Shown one piece after another: positions 1 through 12,347 of a DNA stretch of 64,000 nt. The position numbers were made by a program, and so were the translations under genes. The stretch's first letter is position 1; the number at the start of each line of letters is the position of its first letter. The DNA comes from Purshia tridentata (lineage: Eukaryota; Streptophyta; Magnoliopsida; Rosales; Rosaceae): contig QANT01006963.1 of the NCBI GenBank assembly GCA_003254885.1, forward strand, positions 1-64,000, read 5' to 3'. The notes beneath the pieces were generated by a model that was not told the origin of the DNA, did no database searches, and worked only from the letters and a program-made list of their open reading frames with translations.

Positions 1-2960
1 AGTTACTATATCCCACTATTATAAATACAGTCATTTAACTCTTTATAAAAAGAATTTTGAGATCTCTCTACATGCTCTCATATGGGCTTTGGCATGCCCC
101 TAAAAAAAATTGTGGATTTAGATAATCACGAATATCCGAACCGATGAAAAGAAAATTTGAATATGAGAATGGATTTGGAGATTTTTTCAAAAATCGGCCC
201 GATCGAGTATGGAGCGGGGATGGTATTGCAATCCTCATTCCTGAACTCGCCCTAAACAAATTAAATATATATATATTTGAGATTTGAACTATTTTGAACT
301 ATATTTTTTTTTTGGTCAAATATGATATTTTTATTGTTGGCTATATTATATGCCTTTATAATAATTTTATTTGTCAATATTAATTTTTAAAAAATAAAAA
401 AATTAATTATGGAACTGATTCGGTTATTGTCATTTTTATGGTTGATCTCGGGCCCTAGAATTTGAAGACTGAAAACTCTATACATAAAAACTAGATAAAA
501 TAATGTGAGTTTTGCCCTTTTATAATGGCATGGGCATTTGCGTCAAACTAGTATCGAGTGAGCTTAGCTTAGCAGAGTGAAGAAGGCAGAGTGGACTAGA
601 GTGCCCGACGCGCAACTAACCGTCAAGCATACGACACGCAAACGCGCTTCTCTCTTTTTCTCTCTCACTCATGGACACGTAGCAGCAGCTTGTGTAGTAG
701 ACTGTAGACTTGTGTTTCGTTCACATGTTTGGAAATTTAGATAACCGACAAACGGTTGTGGAGAATAACCCCATCTAGCCGTCCATCTTTTTGGAGTCTC
801 TTAGAATATGCCACGTGGAGGATGCTGTTACATGGTCACGCCGCCACCTGGGTTTCTTCTCATAGTTGAGCATCCACTCTCACCAAAACTCTAGTGGTTC
901 AAACTCATGCTTTGTGCGCAAAAAGTGATGCAATGAAATTTGTTAGGTGAAAGATTAGTGCTTATCTGATGAGTGTTTGGACTTTCGTTCTTGCATGGAA
1001 TAAAAGAAGATCCATCTATATAATTAGGTTTCATTTTTATTAAAAGATTTAATATATTACTTTTTACATTAAAATAAATTTAATTTTATTTGGATGAGCG
1101 AGTTTGAGATAAATATTTTTTAGTCGATTTAGTCATCCAACTAATCTGAATCGAACCAAACTAAACTTATTTGGCTAATTTGAACTGAATCGTACCAAAA
1201 TGAAACCACTTAGTGGGATTGACAAAAGAGTATCAATGTTAGGGCAAATGAACATTAGAGATATTTAACTAAACTAGTGGTGTTAAGCCAATAGAATCGC
1301 AACAAACAGAAAGAAATTAAGGCATGGAGAGGTACGTAACTTGGTGGTCCAATTCATGGATTGATTAATGAGAGTGGCGTCAAATTTTGGCACACTAGAT
1401 AACAAACAGTACCTTACAAGTTTGGAGTATAGTACCTTTGATTCTTTAACATATCCTATGTAATGTGAATGAAGTGAAAGAAGGTACAAGTAATTAAGGG
1501 TATGCTGAAGTCATGCCTCACATAATCATGATCGCTTCCACCGTTTTGAACTAGTTGGTTTTTGGCCACCTAATATAAGTTTCGTTTTTTGTTGTCTTTA
1601 TTAACTTAATTTGCATAAACATTATTATATTTTTGCCATTTCTTAATTAATTTCGATGGTATGGAAATCACTTGGAAACTTCAAGAAACTGAGGAAGAAA
1701 CTATGTGGAACATATGGACAGTTGACTTACAGATCTTTGTACGTAACATCCAAGTTCCCTTTTGGTCTTTGAAAAGGCATGATTTGATTGAATCGGGTCT
1801 CCAGTTCACATTATAATTGGGCTCGAAATAGCAAAGTATATATATGTTGAATGTCTAGTTTTGGGTTTAAGAAGCCTGCAATTTCTCTAAGTTGGGCTCT
1901 GGCTTGCCTGGCCATCAACCTTGCTAGAGATGGGCTGGTTTTGGTCCAACTAGAGCACAAGGGAATATGGATAGTCGGCCTGAATGAACACCCCAGAAAT
2001 ATCTCAAGGCTGTGTTTTGGATTGAGGGATTGAGTGGGAAGGTTTTGTGAAGACCTTGATGTACACTTGGATGACTTGATGCCTAGCTAGGTTTTATGGA
2101 GACCTTGATGTAATGTTGAATGACTTATTTGATTTTGTGGATCACTTGGACTCATGTGATAATTTTAGGCATTTAAGCACTTTTGAATCATGTAATCTTG
2201 TTGTACATGATCTTCAATGCAATTGTCTTTGAATTTGTCCATAATTGTCTTTGATTTTATGCACTTGGATTTTGCTCACAAATCATTTAGTGGGCACCTG
2301 CTGAATATCATAACCATATTTAGTAGGCACTTGCTTAATATCTCTAACTATATTTGGTGGGTACTTGTCGAATATCCTATCATTATTTGGTTGTGGCCCA
2401 TCGAATAATGTCATTGTGTTCAATGGCCAAAAACCAAACACTAGGCGAGCCCAGATTCATTTATGGCATTCAAAAATATGAAAAGATGTAGCAAATGCGA
2501 AAAAAATGTGCACACAACCCTCATTTGAAGTCTCTTAAACAACAATTTAACTTTCCATTCGTCAAAACAACCTTAATTGGATGACAAGTGACAAAAATTA
2601 GTTTAGGGTTTAGAGTATAGTTATGAGAGTGAGATTGAAGGTAAGTTTGGAAGGGAAAGAGGGTGATGAAATGAGATGTTAAGTATAGAAAGAAGATTCA
2701 TTTTTTTTTTTTAAATGAGTTGTCCTCAATTGTCATTTCAACATAAGGCATAATTGTCCATTCAAGTATTAAAATGTTGTTAGATAAAATGAAAAATTGT
2801 TGGATATGAATAAAATTTCCCAATTGTGAACCCAAAGAAAATTCCTATTTCTTTCCCCCAAAGGACTCATCAACCCACCTCATTCACTCATCTCCTCTTC
2901 ATGTTGAATTATGGACTGTAATGTATGCTAAGGAAGCTCAAATCGTTGAAACCCTCATGG
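1..2960. other. Intergenic region upstream of CLPR1
   Basis: No gene is recognised here. The short open frames have no codon structure or family resemblance that I can support. About 590-860 is less AT-rich and looks promoter-like: it carries a CACGTG G-box core near 812 and CT-rich stretches, but no coding sequence follows on either strand. A degenerate 33-34 bp repeat lies at 2286-2420 and is listed separately. The right-hand end merges into the CLPR1 promoter. Confidence 0.6.
2286..2420. repeat. Degenerate minisatellite, four 33-34 bp units
   Basis: Four successive units begin near 2286, 2319, 2353 and 2386. Each starts with TTTAGT or TTTGGT, followed by a GGGCAC/GGTAC-like block, then a GAATAT or TAATAT block. 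The units are diverged, the last one most strongly, so the array is old. No function is evident. Confidence 0.6.
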
Positions 2961-2968
2961 GCTGGACC

Positions 2969-2980
2969 CTTATATATTCA
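2969..2980 (+). promoter_or_regulatory. Possible TATA box of CLPR1
   Basis: A TATATATT stretch lies about 265 bases before the CLPR1 start codon. It is the best TATA-like site in the proximal region and would leave a 5' leader of roughly 230 bases containing the CT microsatellite. Assignment rests on position only. Confidence 0.3.
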
Positions 2981-3164
2981 AGCCCAATCCCCAAAAATTG
3001 GACCGACCCGAACCCGTTTGCCCATGGATCATCCACTCGGTGGAGTATCACCTATCTCACATGTACGCACCAGAACCTCAACCTCCTCTCTCTACCCGTT
3101 CTTGGCCCATTTGCTTCACACCTCGGCGAGCTCTGAGGAATCAATCAATACCCAGAACCCAGAC

Positions 3165-3165
3165 A

Positions 3166-3236
<71 letters not shown>
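3165..3236 (+). repeat. (CT)n microsatellite in the CLPR1 5' leader
   Basis: A nearly perfect CT dinucleotide run of about 72 bases, with one CTCG interruption, ends only a base or two before the CLPR1 ATG. CT-rich leaders are common in plant genes. This one abuts the start codon and is expected to vary in length between alleles. Confidence 0.9.
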
Positions 3237-3240
<4 letters not shown>

Positions 3241-6200
3241 CAGCTTCTCTGCTTTGTCCTCTCTCAGCTCCCCCCTCAATAGCTTCAGACAGTTCTCAAG
3301 CTCGTCAAGGCGGTGCCTTCAATACAGGGATCCCAAATACCTTTCTTCATGGCACCAAGATCTTCGCTGCTCCACCTCTCTCTTCAAGAAGGGTGGCAGC
3401 TCAAAGACGCTTCACTTCTGCGTCTGCTAAAGCTTCTTCGGACAACGTTCCCAAGCAGTTCAGGCAAGAAAATCTCAAAGATGGATGTGAGTTTCCACAA
3501 CCCTCTGCTCTCTTTCTTCTTTGTGGATTTCCAGAGAAGCCCATCTCTTCTGGTTTTGTTATAAGTGGGTAGTTGTAATCTATTTTAGTCATATTTGATC
3601 AAATATCTGTTTTGGGTTGGGAGGTTTCAATTGGGTTGCTGCAGCAAAAGGTCGGAAAATACGCAAAATTGAAATTTTAGGGGAAAATGAGTTTTATTTG
3701 TTTGAGGGTAGTAAAGCTTTTTGGTGGTGCATGTAAATGTTTATGATTATTTGGAAATAAAACAACATTGAGCTCATATTTTCTTTCTTTCTTTTGTTCT
3801 TCATTGTTGTTTATGATTAATGAAGTCGTGTCATCATGTTGCTTTTAAGGAAGTTACTAGCGGTAGTTTTCCAGTGTCAAATTTATGCTCAGTTTTTGTG
3901 AGTTTTTCGAGAAAATTTTTAAAGTTTTTATGGTGAGCTAGCTTGGAAGGGATGTGGTTGTGGAGAAGAGCCAAAAAGGAATATAAGCCCATGCACAAGG
4001 CAAATTCATTTTGTCTTTATATATTATTATCGGGCATGCCATTGCATATGAGAGAAGAGACTGGCTGGGGAACTAGATTTGTCGTGCTCTGTTTTATGTT
4101 AAAAGGAGATTGTAAACTGGCCATATGTTGGTTGGAAAAGCTAAGAAAAGCGCATCCTTGTGGAATTTCTGCCTTTTGGTTGATGGCTGTCAGCAAAATT
4201 TATGATATATGTTGATCAAGATTATCGTAACCATTGACTTACCACTAGGCCTTAGTTCATCCATTTCATGCTCTGATACCAATCTAAGAGCTCATGGGCA
4301 GGACTTACCCTTGAAAAACCGGTTTTCATGGGACAGGTGCCTAATAGCTCATATATTAGACCAGGATGTTTTATTTTTTCAATGTGAGTCAATACTTCAT
4401 ATATCAAAGGATACCATAACCATTGATATTTGGATTGGAAGTGATTCTCCTGATATTATTAATATTGGAATTTGATTGCAATGCTCTGTATGCTCATTTA
4501 CAATGCCCATCCTCCACTTCAAAAATCATTATCTTTGCTTTTAGGAGAATGGCATTTTATATGAAGACTTGAATCTGCTGATGTTAAATTTTCAATGAAT
4601 TTCCAAAGAACTTGGAATATCAACTATATCTCGAAGCAAAATAAATTGAATTTCCTTCTTACCTTTCCTCTAATCTTCTTCTTTGTAGTGATGGATAATT
4701 TCAAGAATGTTCCCCAGTATCTGTATGGCCTTAGTCCTTCCCAAATGGACATGTTCATGACAGAAGATAATCCTGCCCGACGTCAGTCAGAAAGTGTTAC
4801 AGAGGTTTGCTCACTATAGAGACTCCAGTCATTTTCTATGCGTCTTAGTGATGATAGAAGTACTAAGTTGATTTCAATTAAACCTAAATTTAATGTGATA
4901 ATTTCATCTAACCAGAAATTTTCTTGTTATAAAAAACTCTTTCACAGGAAAGCATCTCGTCTGCCAACAATTATTTGAATCATGGAGGGATGTGGAGTAT
5001 GTCAGGAATAGATGAAAAGGGCCCTTCAAAATATAGTATGAGTGTGAGCATGTATCGTGGAGGTGCAAGAGGATATGGAAGACCCCGAACTGCTCCTCCA
5101 GATCTGCCTTCCTTACTCTTAGATGCTCGTATATGCTATTTGGGCATGCCAGTAAGACCTTATACTTTATTTCATTAGATTCCTGGCAGCAAGATAAAAA
5201 ATTTGAATCTCTCTTCATGGTCTATCCATTAAGTTTGTTCTGACTCGGCATTTGCCTTTTATCTGATTTCTGTAGATTGTACCAGCAGTAACTGAGCTTC
5301 TTGTTGCTCAGTTTATGTGGTTGGATTATGATAACCCTTCTAAGCCTATATATTTGTACATAAATTCGTCTGGAACACAGGTTAGTGTTGGAAGTACTGG
5401 TAATTTCAATTCAATTTACTGATAATGATGAGTGGAATATAATTTCAAGGCTTCCTCCAATAATATTCATTATTTGAAGCATTAGCTATCTGTATTAATT
5501 TGGTTGATGCAATTTAGAATGAGAAGATGGAGAGTGTTGGATCTGAAACGGAGGCATATGCGATAGCTGATATGATGAAGGTTAGTATTGTTATCAACTG
5601 CATCTATTTATAAATGTAGATTAGAGAACAAAGTAAAGTGGTTATTTTCATTGTATATCATATATGCCCATTATATAGTATGATGACATATTTTGAATAA
5701 TTTACAGAACTCATTTCCATATCAGTGCATAGTTTGTTATATCATTATTGAATCATATCCATTGGAATAGACCTAGCTGGGTTAGTTTACCAATTTTAAG
5801 CCTGCCACTTGACCTGCTCTTCATTTATCTGTGTATGTCTGCATGTAGTATGTCAAATCCGATGTGTATACGGTGAATTGTGGCATGGCATATGGTCAAG
5901 CAGCACTTCTTCTCTCACTTGGAGCAAGGGGTTATCGTGCAGTACAGCCAAATTCCTCCAGTATGAATCCATCTTGAAATTTAGCTTACTTTTGAAAAAT
6001 TATCATGCAATCTGGGAAGCAGTAAAGAGGGTGCTATTTTGTGAATCCATTTTGCTTAATGAACTCAACCATGCAGCTTACTATTATTGTTGTTTTTTTT
6101 ATTATTAATTACTTTTAATGTTGTTCAGATCTAAGCATTGTTATATACTTTCTGATAGCTGTAATTATATTGAATTGCAGCAAAATTATATCTGCCAAAG

Positions 6201-6698
6201 GTCAGCAGGTCAAGTGGGTCAGTAATTGACATGTGGATTAAGGTACCTTCTCACACCTTCTCACACCTTCCCCCACCTCCCCCTACCACCTCCCCCCCTC
6301 TGTCTGTCTCTATCTCACAGCTTCTGCACGAACTTGTATCAGGCCAAGGAACTGGATGCAAACACCGAGTATTACATTGAGCTGCTCGCAAAAGGAACAG
6401 GAAAAACCAAGGAAGAAATTGCTAAAGACATTCAACGGCCTAAATATTTTCAAGCACAGGAAGCCATAGCATACGGGATTGTAGACAAGATAATTGATTC
6501 ACGGGATGCTGCATTTGAAAAACGGGTAAGTTCCTCTCATTACAATATCTTTTATCAATCTTTCTGTTGCACAATGCCTGCGTGCAAATTGTAAAAGATA
6601 ATTTCTTTGATCAGAATTACGATGAGATGCTTGCTCAATCAAGAGCTATGAGGAGAGGAGCAGGTGGTCCACAGGCAGCTCCATCCGGATTGAGGTGA
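3237..6698 (+). CDS. CLPR1: CLPR1, inactive subunit of plastid Clp protease
   Basis: Nine exons encode 392 residues: 3237-3486, 4689-4804, 4948-5151, 5276-5380, 5518-5580, 5849-5960, 6181-6242, 6343-6525 and 6615-6698. All junctions are GT-AG and the frame is intact. The protein has a Ser/Ala-rich N-terminus typical of a plastid transit peptide, then a ClpP-fold domain with a PKQFR...NFKNVPQYLYGL block characteristic of ClpR1. The ClpP catalytic positions are not conserved: the serine context reads GQAAL instead of GQAAS, and the histidine position falls in STKLYLP, so it reads Tyr where ClpP has MIHQP. ClpR subunits are known to be catalytically dead members of the chloroplast ClpPR core, needed for stromal protein turnover and plastid development. 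Length is close to the Arabidopsis protein as I recall it (387 residues). The start follows the CT repeat; the frame continues upstream, but only through that repeat. Confidence 0.95.
4205..4400 (-). mobile_element. Probable TRIM/LTR fossil in CLPR1 intron 1
   Basis: At 4270-4281 the plus strand reads GCTCTGATACCA. This is the complement of the initiator-Met-tRNA primer binding site used by many plant LTR elements. It is followed by about 110-120 bases whose layout resembles a short terminal repeat read in reverse. The element would be very small (TRIM-like), antisense to CLPR1, old and degraded. No coding parts are visible, and the boundaries and family are tentative. Confidence 0.35.
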
Positions 6699-7610
6699 TT
6701 GCAAGGCAATGGCACTGCGAACATACACAAAGGAAGGTTTGAGCTGGTCCTCTCTTCTCTTCCAATCTAGTGCCTTGGAGGAGGTGGCTGCATTTGGGGT
6801 TTTGGCTGAAGACAATGATAACGTCCCATTTTGTGATACTTCCAACGCTGTATATGTAGGTAGTTTTGAAAAAGCTTGATGTTATTTTTTTTTTGGCCAA
6901 AGAAAAAGCTTTATGTTAAACAATAGCATGTTGTCCAGAAAAAGAAACTTATAGAACCCATGTTTTTAGATAATTTTTCACCTTTTCTTTATGGGTATTA
7001 AACGCCTTGCATTTTCTATTTGTGATTACGCAAACCCGTAAATGAATCTGATTAAAATTGAATTAGCTCTAATCTATATTTGATTTGCTAATCAATTATC
7101 AGATTCAAATCATAATCTGAAGTTACAATCTGATTTTTCAGATGTCCCCAAATGGACTAAGTTGGAATTTGATTAATTACATCTGATTTTGATTAAAATC
7201 TAGTCCATTTAGACAGACTTGTGATCGCTGGACTCGGGTGTTCCATTTTAAAACTGCTGGGGAAAGAAAAGGCTATCAAAGGGTAACTTCATTTTAAGGG
7301 GCTCTAGGAATATGCCACCGAGAATATGAGATATACAAAATGATGATACAAGCTAACTGTTTGTTCAAAGACGCTTTCTATGTAAGTAAATACTTAATGG
7401 TTGAATCACAAAAGCAATATAGTTTTTAACAGCGTGAGTTTAATAATGCGTGGCCTAAATCTCATGCACTGGCAGCATTACAAAAGCAATATAGTTTCTA
7501 ACAGCGCAGGTTTAAGAATGCATGGCCTAAATCTCATGTACTGGCAGCAGTTCTTTACATATAAGTAGACCACAGTAACTGAGACAAAAGGTACAATTCT
7601 ATAACTTAAA
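6699..7610. other. Convergent intergenic region between CLPR1 and BUB3
   Basis: The two genes converge, so this interval holds both 3' untranslated regions. It has AT-rich sequence near 7010-7220 and a 72-bp tandem duplication at 7408-7551, listed separately. I see no further gene. Confidence 0.6.
7408..7551. repeat. 72-bp tandem duplication in the BUB3 3' flank
   Basis: Two adjacent 72-bp copies (7408-7479 and 7480-7551) both begin ACAAAAGCAATATAG and end with CTGGCAGCA. They differ at a handful of positions. They lie 60-200 bases beyond the BUB3 stop codon and so probably sit in its 3' untranslated region or the convergent spacer. Confidence 0.85.
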
Positions 7611-10600
7611 CTACGCAGGTGGATTCGGGTACACTTTCGGCTTTGGCTTCACCTCAATCTCATTTACACTGCGAACAAAGATGGCATCTGGCTCATGACT
7701 GCAAGATGAAGGGGTAATAACATTAGATGGGTAGTGGTATGGATCAACTGAAAGAGAGGAAGATAAAGAAATGTCATTACGATTTATCTCCCTCTTCAAA
7801 CGTGTAACTCGAAGCCACAGCCAATAGCCTCCCATCTCGGCTAAATGAAAGTGCCGCGATGCTTGTTGGATACTTTGAGTACTGCACATAAGAGCATATT
7901 GACAAATTTATCATATTCTAAATTCTCCACGGGTGAATCAAGACATTAGTGTCACCAAAGGCAAATGATTACCTGATATAACCTCTTCTTATTGTTCCCA
8001 TCCCATACGTTCACATAGCCATCACAACCTCCAGTACCAAATGTACCATAGCTGCAGTTGAATTTCAGAAATGGACTCATAATATGCACATGAAGTAGAA
8101 AGACACTGCTAATTTCACTATTTTAAAACTCAATTTGTTAACATGACATTCATCCTCTGTTCAATAACAATGTTGGATTCAACTGTATCCAACTCAAAAA
8201 GTGTAATCAGCACAGTGTAAAGTTCAAACACAATCATGCTATGTTCAGTTATAAAATTATAAGCATCATAATCCCAACTCTCATACAAGCAAAAAGCATG
8301 TGCCAATTTCTAAGATGGCCACTCATTTCAACTTATCACAATAGGTTGCCACAGTCAATAATGTACTAGAATATCTAACTGGTGCTGATTAATATGAGCT
8401 ATAAAATCTCAGATATTGCAGAAACAATTTGGACCCTTATTTGCTTCAATATATGTATGAGCATTCTTGAACCATTCAACTGAAGAAAAAAGCCATGACC
8501 TAAATCGACTACTATAATATTCACCAGGGTAACTATTGTAAATTTGTAATCACAAGATTCTTTCAACAGAAAACTCAGAGACGGCCTATCTTTTTATGAA
8601 TTCCATAAATCAGAGAATCAAAAGTTCGATCCACATCATATTTTAAGGGAAGAAAGATAACTTACATGGGGTGAAATGCAATTGCATTTACTGGATAGAC
8701 AATGTCCCTTCCTGCCTCTGATTTTCTATGACACTTAAATGCATATCTGCACCAAGTTTGATACCATTAACAAATGAAGGATGAAAGACTATTTGCACAA
8801 TATTACATATGCCAACAACCCTAAAATAATAGTACCCTTGAAAGGGCCCCTATCTCCAAACCAGTTGACCAGCCACAAATCAGTGCACAATATCACCATA
8901 AGAGGAATGCTACAACTATTCCACCAAGAAAAATTACAAGGGAAGTAAATCTTAGAACAGCCCAAAAATTAAGTTGTGGCGAACTAACAGAGCACACTTT
9001 GTTGTTTTTTTTTTCTTTTTTTGGTGGGGAGTGGCATCTTAGATTTCCCTAGGGCTGGGTCGGTTTGACCGAAAAACCGATAACCGTTCCGAAACCGGTG
9101 CTACCGATACCGAGAAAACCAGAACCGGATAGAACAACCATAACCGGACCGAACCGGAGATGTCGGTTTCGGTTCACCATTTTCGGTTCGGTTCGGTTCG
9201 GTTCCCCAGCCCTAGATTTCCCAGCCTATTTTAAAGAAAACCAAAAGATAGAAGGCCATGAAATAGCAAATATAAATCAATATAGCACAAATTTGAGTAT
9301 TTCATGTTTCTCACTAATAGCTTGGTACATACTTTTTGGCCTGACTAGCCTCTGAGAGATCGAAAAACTCCATCGCAACCCGTCCTTCAACAGAACTCAG
9401 AGCATAACCTGCAAAAAGTACATAAAATAAAACCTGAAAGAACCAACAGCAAGGATGCATGAAATTCATAAAACCAATTCTAAGTTTCATAACCCTGTCA
9501 TTATTTTAAATTTATATTTTTAACACCTAAAATGTTAAAGCCTGGAAATCCTTGACAATTATAAAGTACCAAGTACGTAAAAGAAAAAGTTTGCAAAATA
9601 GAGTCCAGAAACTGAAAAGCCAACAAAAATACCTGTTCCATTAGGATAACAACGCACACATCGAGTTTGATACTTCAATGAAGATTCTCTTCGTTGCTCA
9701 GGTTGCGACATATTTCTCAAATCATAGACATTGACATGCCTTCCTGCAGTTGCTACCACTAAATGATTCCCAACAAGTGAGAGAGAATAAACACGCTCGG
9801 GTTGCAGGTATGTCCCAACAAGAGTACGCTCCTGTCCACTTGCACCTCTAGGGTCCCAACACTTAATTGTTTTATCCCAACTACCAGTGATCAACTGCCC
9901 TGATATTATTAACACACAAGAAGCAAGTAGGTTACAAATTGGGAATCTTCCAGTAAAAGGAAACAAATTGGCAGCATTTGAACTTATATAAATGTGATCA
10001 CTGCAAATAACAATTATATCATCAACATTTTAACAGTGTAAGAACATGATTTAAGGTCGTGTACATTGTCATTAAATTTAAACTCCAAGCAACTTACAAA
10101 CAACCAAGCATTCTATAAAATTTGAGCAACCCAGATGCAAATTTCAATGAACAAACTTAAAACATTGAAGCTTAGATTAGAAATGTTTTTTAATGTAAAA
10201 ATGGGTAATCTGGAAAACCCACCTGCTGCATAAGAGTACTCAACGCAACGCACTGGGGCGTCATGCCTTCCCAATATGTCTTCCTTGTTGGAGCTGAAAA
10301 CGAGCCTGAATATTGAAATAGACAAAAAAAAGCATAAGAAATTAAGAAATGGGTTATTTTTCTCTGCACTCTCTGAGCAACCAAACAGAAAATTTGGGAT
10401 TTGGGATTTTACCGCCTGACAGTGTTGTCGGCACTGGCGCTGAAGCCGGAGGAGTCGTCGTGGAAACAACAGTCGAGGACGGGGCCGCCGTGCATGAACT
10501 CTCCGCGCAGCACATTGGCGCTGGCATCGTACAATCGGACGGTCTGCGCAATGAGAGAGAGAGAGAGAGAAGGATTAGAGAGAGAGAGAGAAGGGGGATA

Positions 10601-10756
10601 GAGAACACGTGGCGAGGGATGGGGGTGAGGGCGTACCTTGTCCCAAGAGGAGACGAGCAGGTGATCGCTGTGGTTGGAGAAGCGGAGGTTGGAGATGCCG
10701 TCGGAGGGGGGGCTGGAGAGCTCGCGGCCCGGGGCCGGCGGAGGGACAGCTGTCAT
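7611..10756 (-). CDS. BUB3: BUB3, mitotic checkpoint WD40-repeat protein
   Basis: Nine exons on the minus strand encode 341 residues: 10637-10756, 10413-10543, 10223-10305, 9633-9899, 9333-9408, 8666-8746, 7973-8051, 7781-7881 and 7611-7698. The phases are consistent throughout. The protein is a WD40 beta-propeller from end to end. Recognisable blocks include [23 protein letters not shown] near the N-terminus, [37 protein letters not shown] and a C-terminal [17 protein letters not shown] tail. These match plant BUB3.1 almost residue for residue, at nearly the same length (340 in Arabidopsis as I recall). BUB3 binds BUB1/BUBR1-type kinases and MAD proteins at kinetochores to delay anaphase, and plant BUB3 also works at the phragmoplast. 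The intron between exons 5 and 6 carries a hAT MITE. Confidence 0.96.
9050..9214. mobile_element. 165-bp hAT-type MITE in a BUB3 intron
   Basis: The element begins TAGGGCTGGG and ends CCCAGCCCTA, a perfect 10-bp terminal inverted repeat. The 8-bp sequence GATTTCCC flanks it exactly on both sides (9042-9049 and 9215-9222), the target-site duplication size of hAT transposons. The interior is rich in CCGAACCGG/CGGTTCGGTT pentamer-like repeats that can fold on themselves. It has no coding capacity, so movement would need a transposase from elsewhere. The exact duplication suggests a fairly recent insertion. Confidence 0.92.
10550..10600. repeat. (GA)n microsatellite in BUB3 intron 1
   Basis: Two GA-dinucleotide runs separated by a few bases occupy much of the 93-base first intron of BUB3. 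On the transcribed strand they form the CT-rich polypyrimidine tract just before the exon 2 acceptor. Confidence 0.85.
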
Positions 10757-12274
10757 GGCGGGAGTGAGTGAGTGAGTGAGAGTGATTGTTATTAGGGTTT
10801 TGAATTTTGAGAGTGAGAGTGAGCTCAGCTGCTACGATGTGATGAGAGAGAGAGAAAGAAGAGGGAGGGAAGGTGATTTGAAAAATGGACAAAAGAAGAG
10901 AAACGGAGGGTTCAATGAATATACTACAAAGGTTTCAACTTTCAAAATCAAACGAGGGCCATGGAGCTCATCCTCCTCACTCTCACAGACTCTCAGTCTT
11001 AACAGTCTCACTCTCCCTTCGTTGACACTCCTACTGGGCTTGGGCTTGGTTGTTGGAGGATTTCATTAATTTGACGTTAATCAAACTTTCATGAGCCGGT
11101 TGGTCCGGCCCACCATCCAATAACTTGATTAACGAAAGGGTGATTTATAAGCCGGTCCAATTTTTTCTTCTCTCTTAGACTAATACCTTAATACTTTTTT
11201 ATTTTTGACTAAAGTCCAAAAATATTATTCAGATGTTTTTAATTTAAAAAATATGTAATATTATCCTAAAATTAAAGATATGTAAATCTTAATATTATCC
11301 TAATATTATTCTAATATTATTCTAATTGTATATTACTTTAATATTATAATATTATATTATATATCCTAATTAATATTATCATATTATCCTATAATTAATT
11401 ATAGGATTTAACTGTACCAAACGAACAATTGACTCTGATTTGTAAATACATTTCAATTGTACCAATTAATCGATTGGCTATGGTTTGTCGGCTTTTATGT
11501 TATGGTTTAGCTGCAGGATTTTGGACTTCGCCCAAAATCTCAGAGCTAAACCCTAACATAACGCCTCTATTGAACACATTTTATACCCTAGAAGGGGATG
11601 GGATGATGGGATGAAAAGATGAGATTTACCCTCAAAACTCAGGAAATGAAGCAGCTCGAATATATATATACCAACCTAAATATTGGTACAATTGAAATGT
11701 ACCTATATTTTTTATTTTATTTTTCACTTACTTGTTTGATTATTTTTATGAGTTAATATATTTTTTATTATATAATATAAACGGATATTATCATTTATTA
11801 TTTCAAATTAAAAAATATAAAACTAGATAATCTTGAATGTTTTAATTAAATATGTCTAAATAGATATTATCTTTTATTTTTAAAATTAATTCATATTGAT
11901 TATCTTAATTTTAAGAGATAATCTAAGTCAAAATTTTAAAAAGTCTATTTTTTTGACCTCAGTCTAAAAAATTGGATTTAAGTATTAATTTAATTTCTAT
12001 ATAGTTTTAGTCTGAATGATCCTTCAAAATTGAACCTATTTCTAATTATTCCTTAAAATAATGGATCAAATAGTTTTAAGCCAAAAGATCAAAAGGGGTA
12101 GCCATGGGTGGATGGGCTGGGCTGGGCTCTTTTTGGGCAACTTGATTTAGACACAATGTTAATTGTTGAGCATTGAACTCCGGGTTGATCCAGTTAGTAG
12201 CCCATGGTGTAGAACTAGGAAGTAGTAATTATCATATAAAATAAATATATTATATCAGACAGCTATTTCAACCA
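10757..12274. other. Intergenic region between BUB3 promoter and tRNA-Glu
   Basis: The first 350 bases are the BUB3 upstream region. They contain GA/CT repeats and TGGGCT/TGGGCC site-II-like motifs (about 11,036 and 11,110), a motif class common in promoters of plant cell-proliferation genes. The rest is strongly AT-rich with short ATTAATATTAT-type repeats at 11,270-11,410 and 11,720-12,060. No open frame here looks like a gene. Confidence 0.55.
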
Positions 12275-12347
12275 TCCGTTGTAGTCTAGTTGGTCAGGAT
12301 ACTCGGCTCTCACCCGAGAGACCCGGGTTCAAGTCCCGGCAACGGAA
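12275..12347 (+). tRNA. tRNA-Glu (anticodon CTC)
   Basis: A complete 73-base cloverleaf with no intron. The acceptor stem pairs TCCGTTG with CAACGGA and is followed by an A discriminator. The D arm is TAGTCTAGTTGGTCAGGATA, and the anticodon stem CTCGG/CCGAG frames the loop CTCTCAC, giving anticodon CTC. The T arm contains GGGTTCAAGTCCC. The sequence is that of a standard plant nuclear tRNA-Glu, and all invariant positions appear intact. T residues follow within about ten bases and can terminate Pol III. The gene stands alone between BUB3 and the PPR gene. Confidence 0.97.

Noticed and set aside
2925-3572. A 215-codon frame covering the CLPR1 start and extending upstream
   Set aside because: It runs through the CT microsatellite and past the first splice donor; only the part from 3,237 to 3,486 is CLPR1 coding sequence.
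9100-9205. CCGAACCGG-rich DNA as a satellite array
   Set aside because: The motif runs are wholly contained within the hAT-type MITE, so they are its interior and not an independent satellite.
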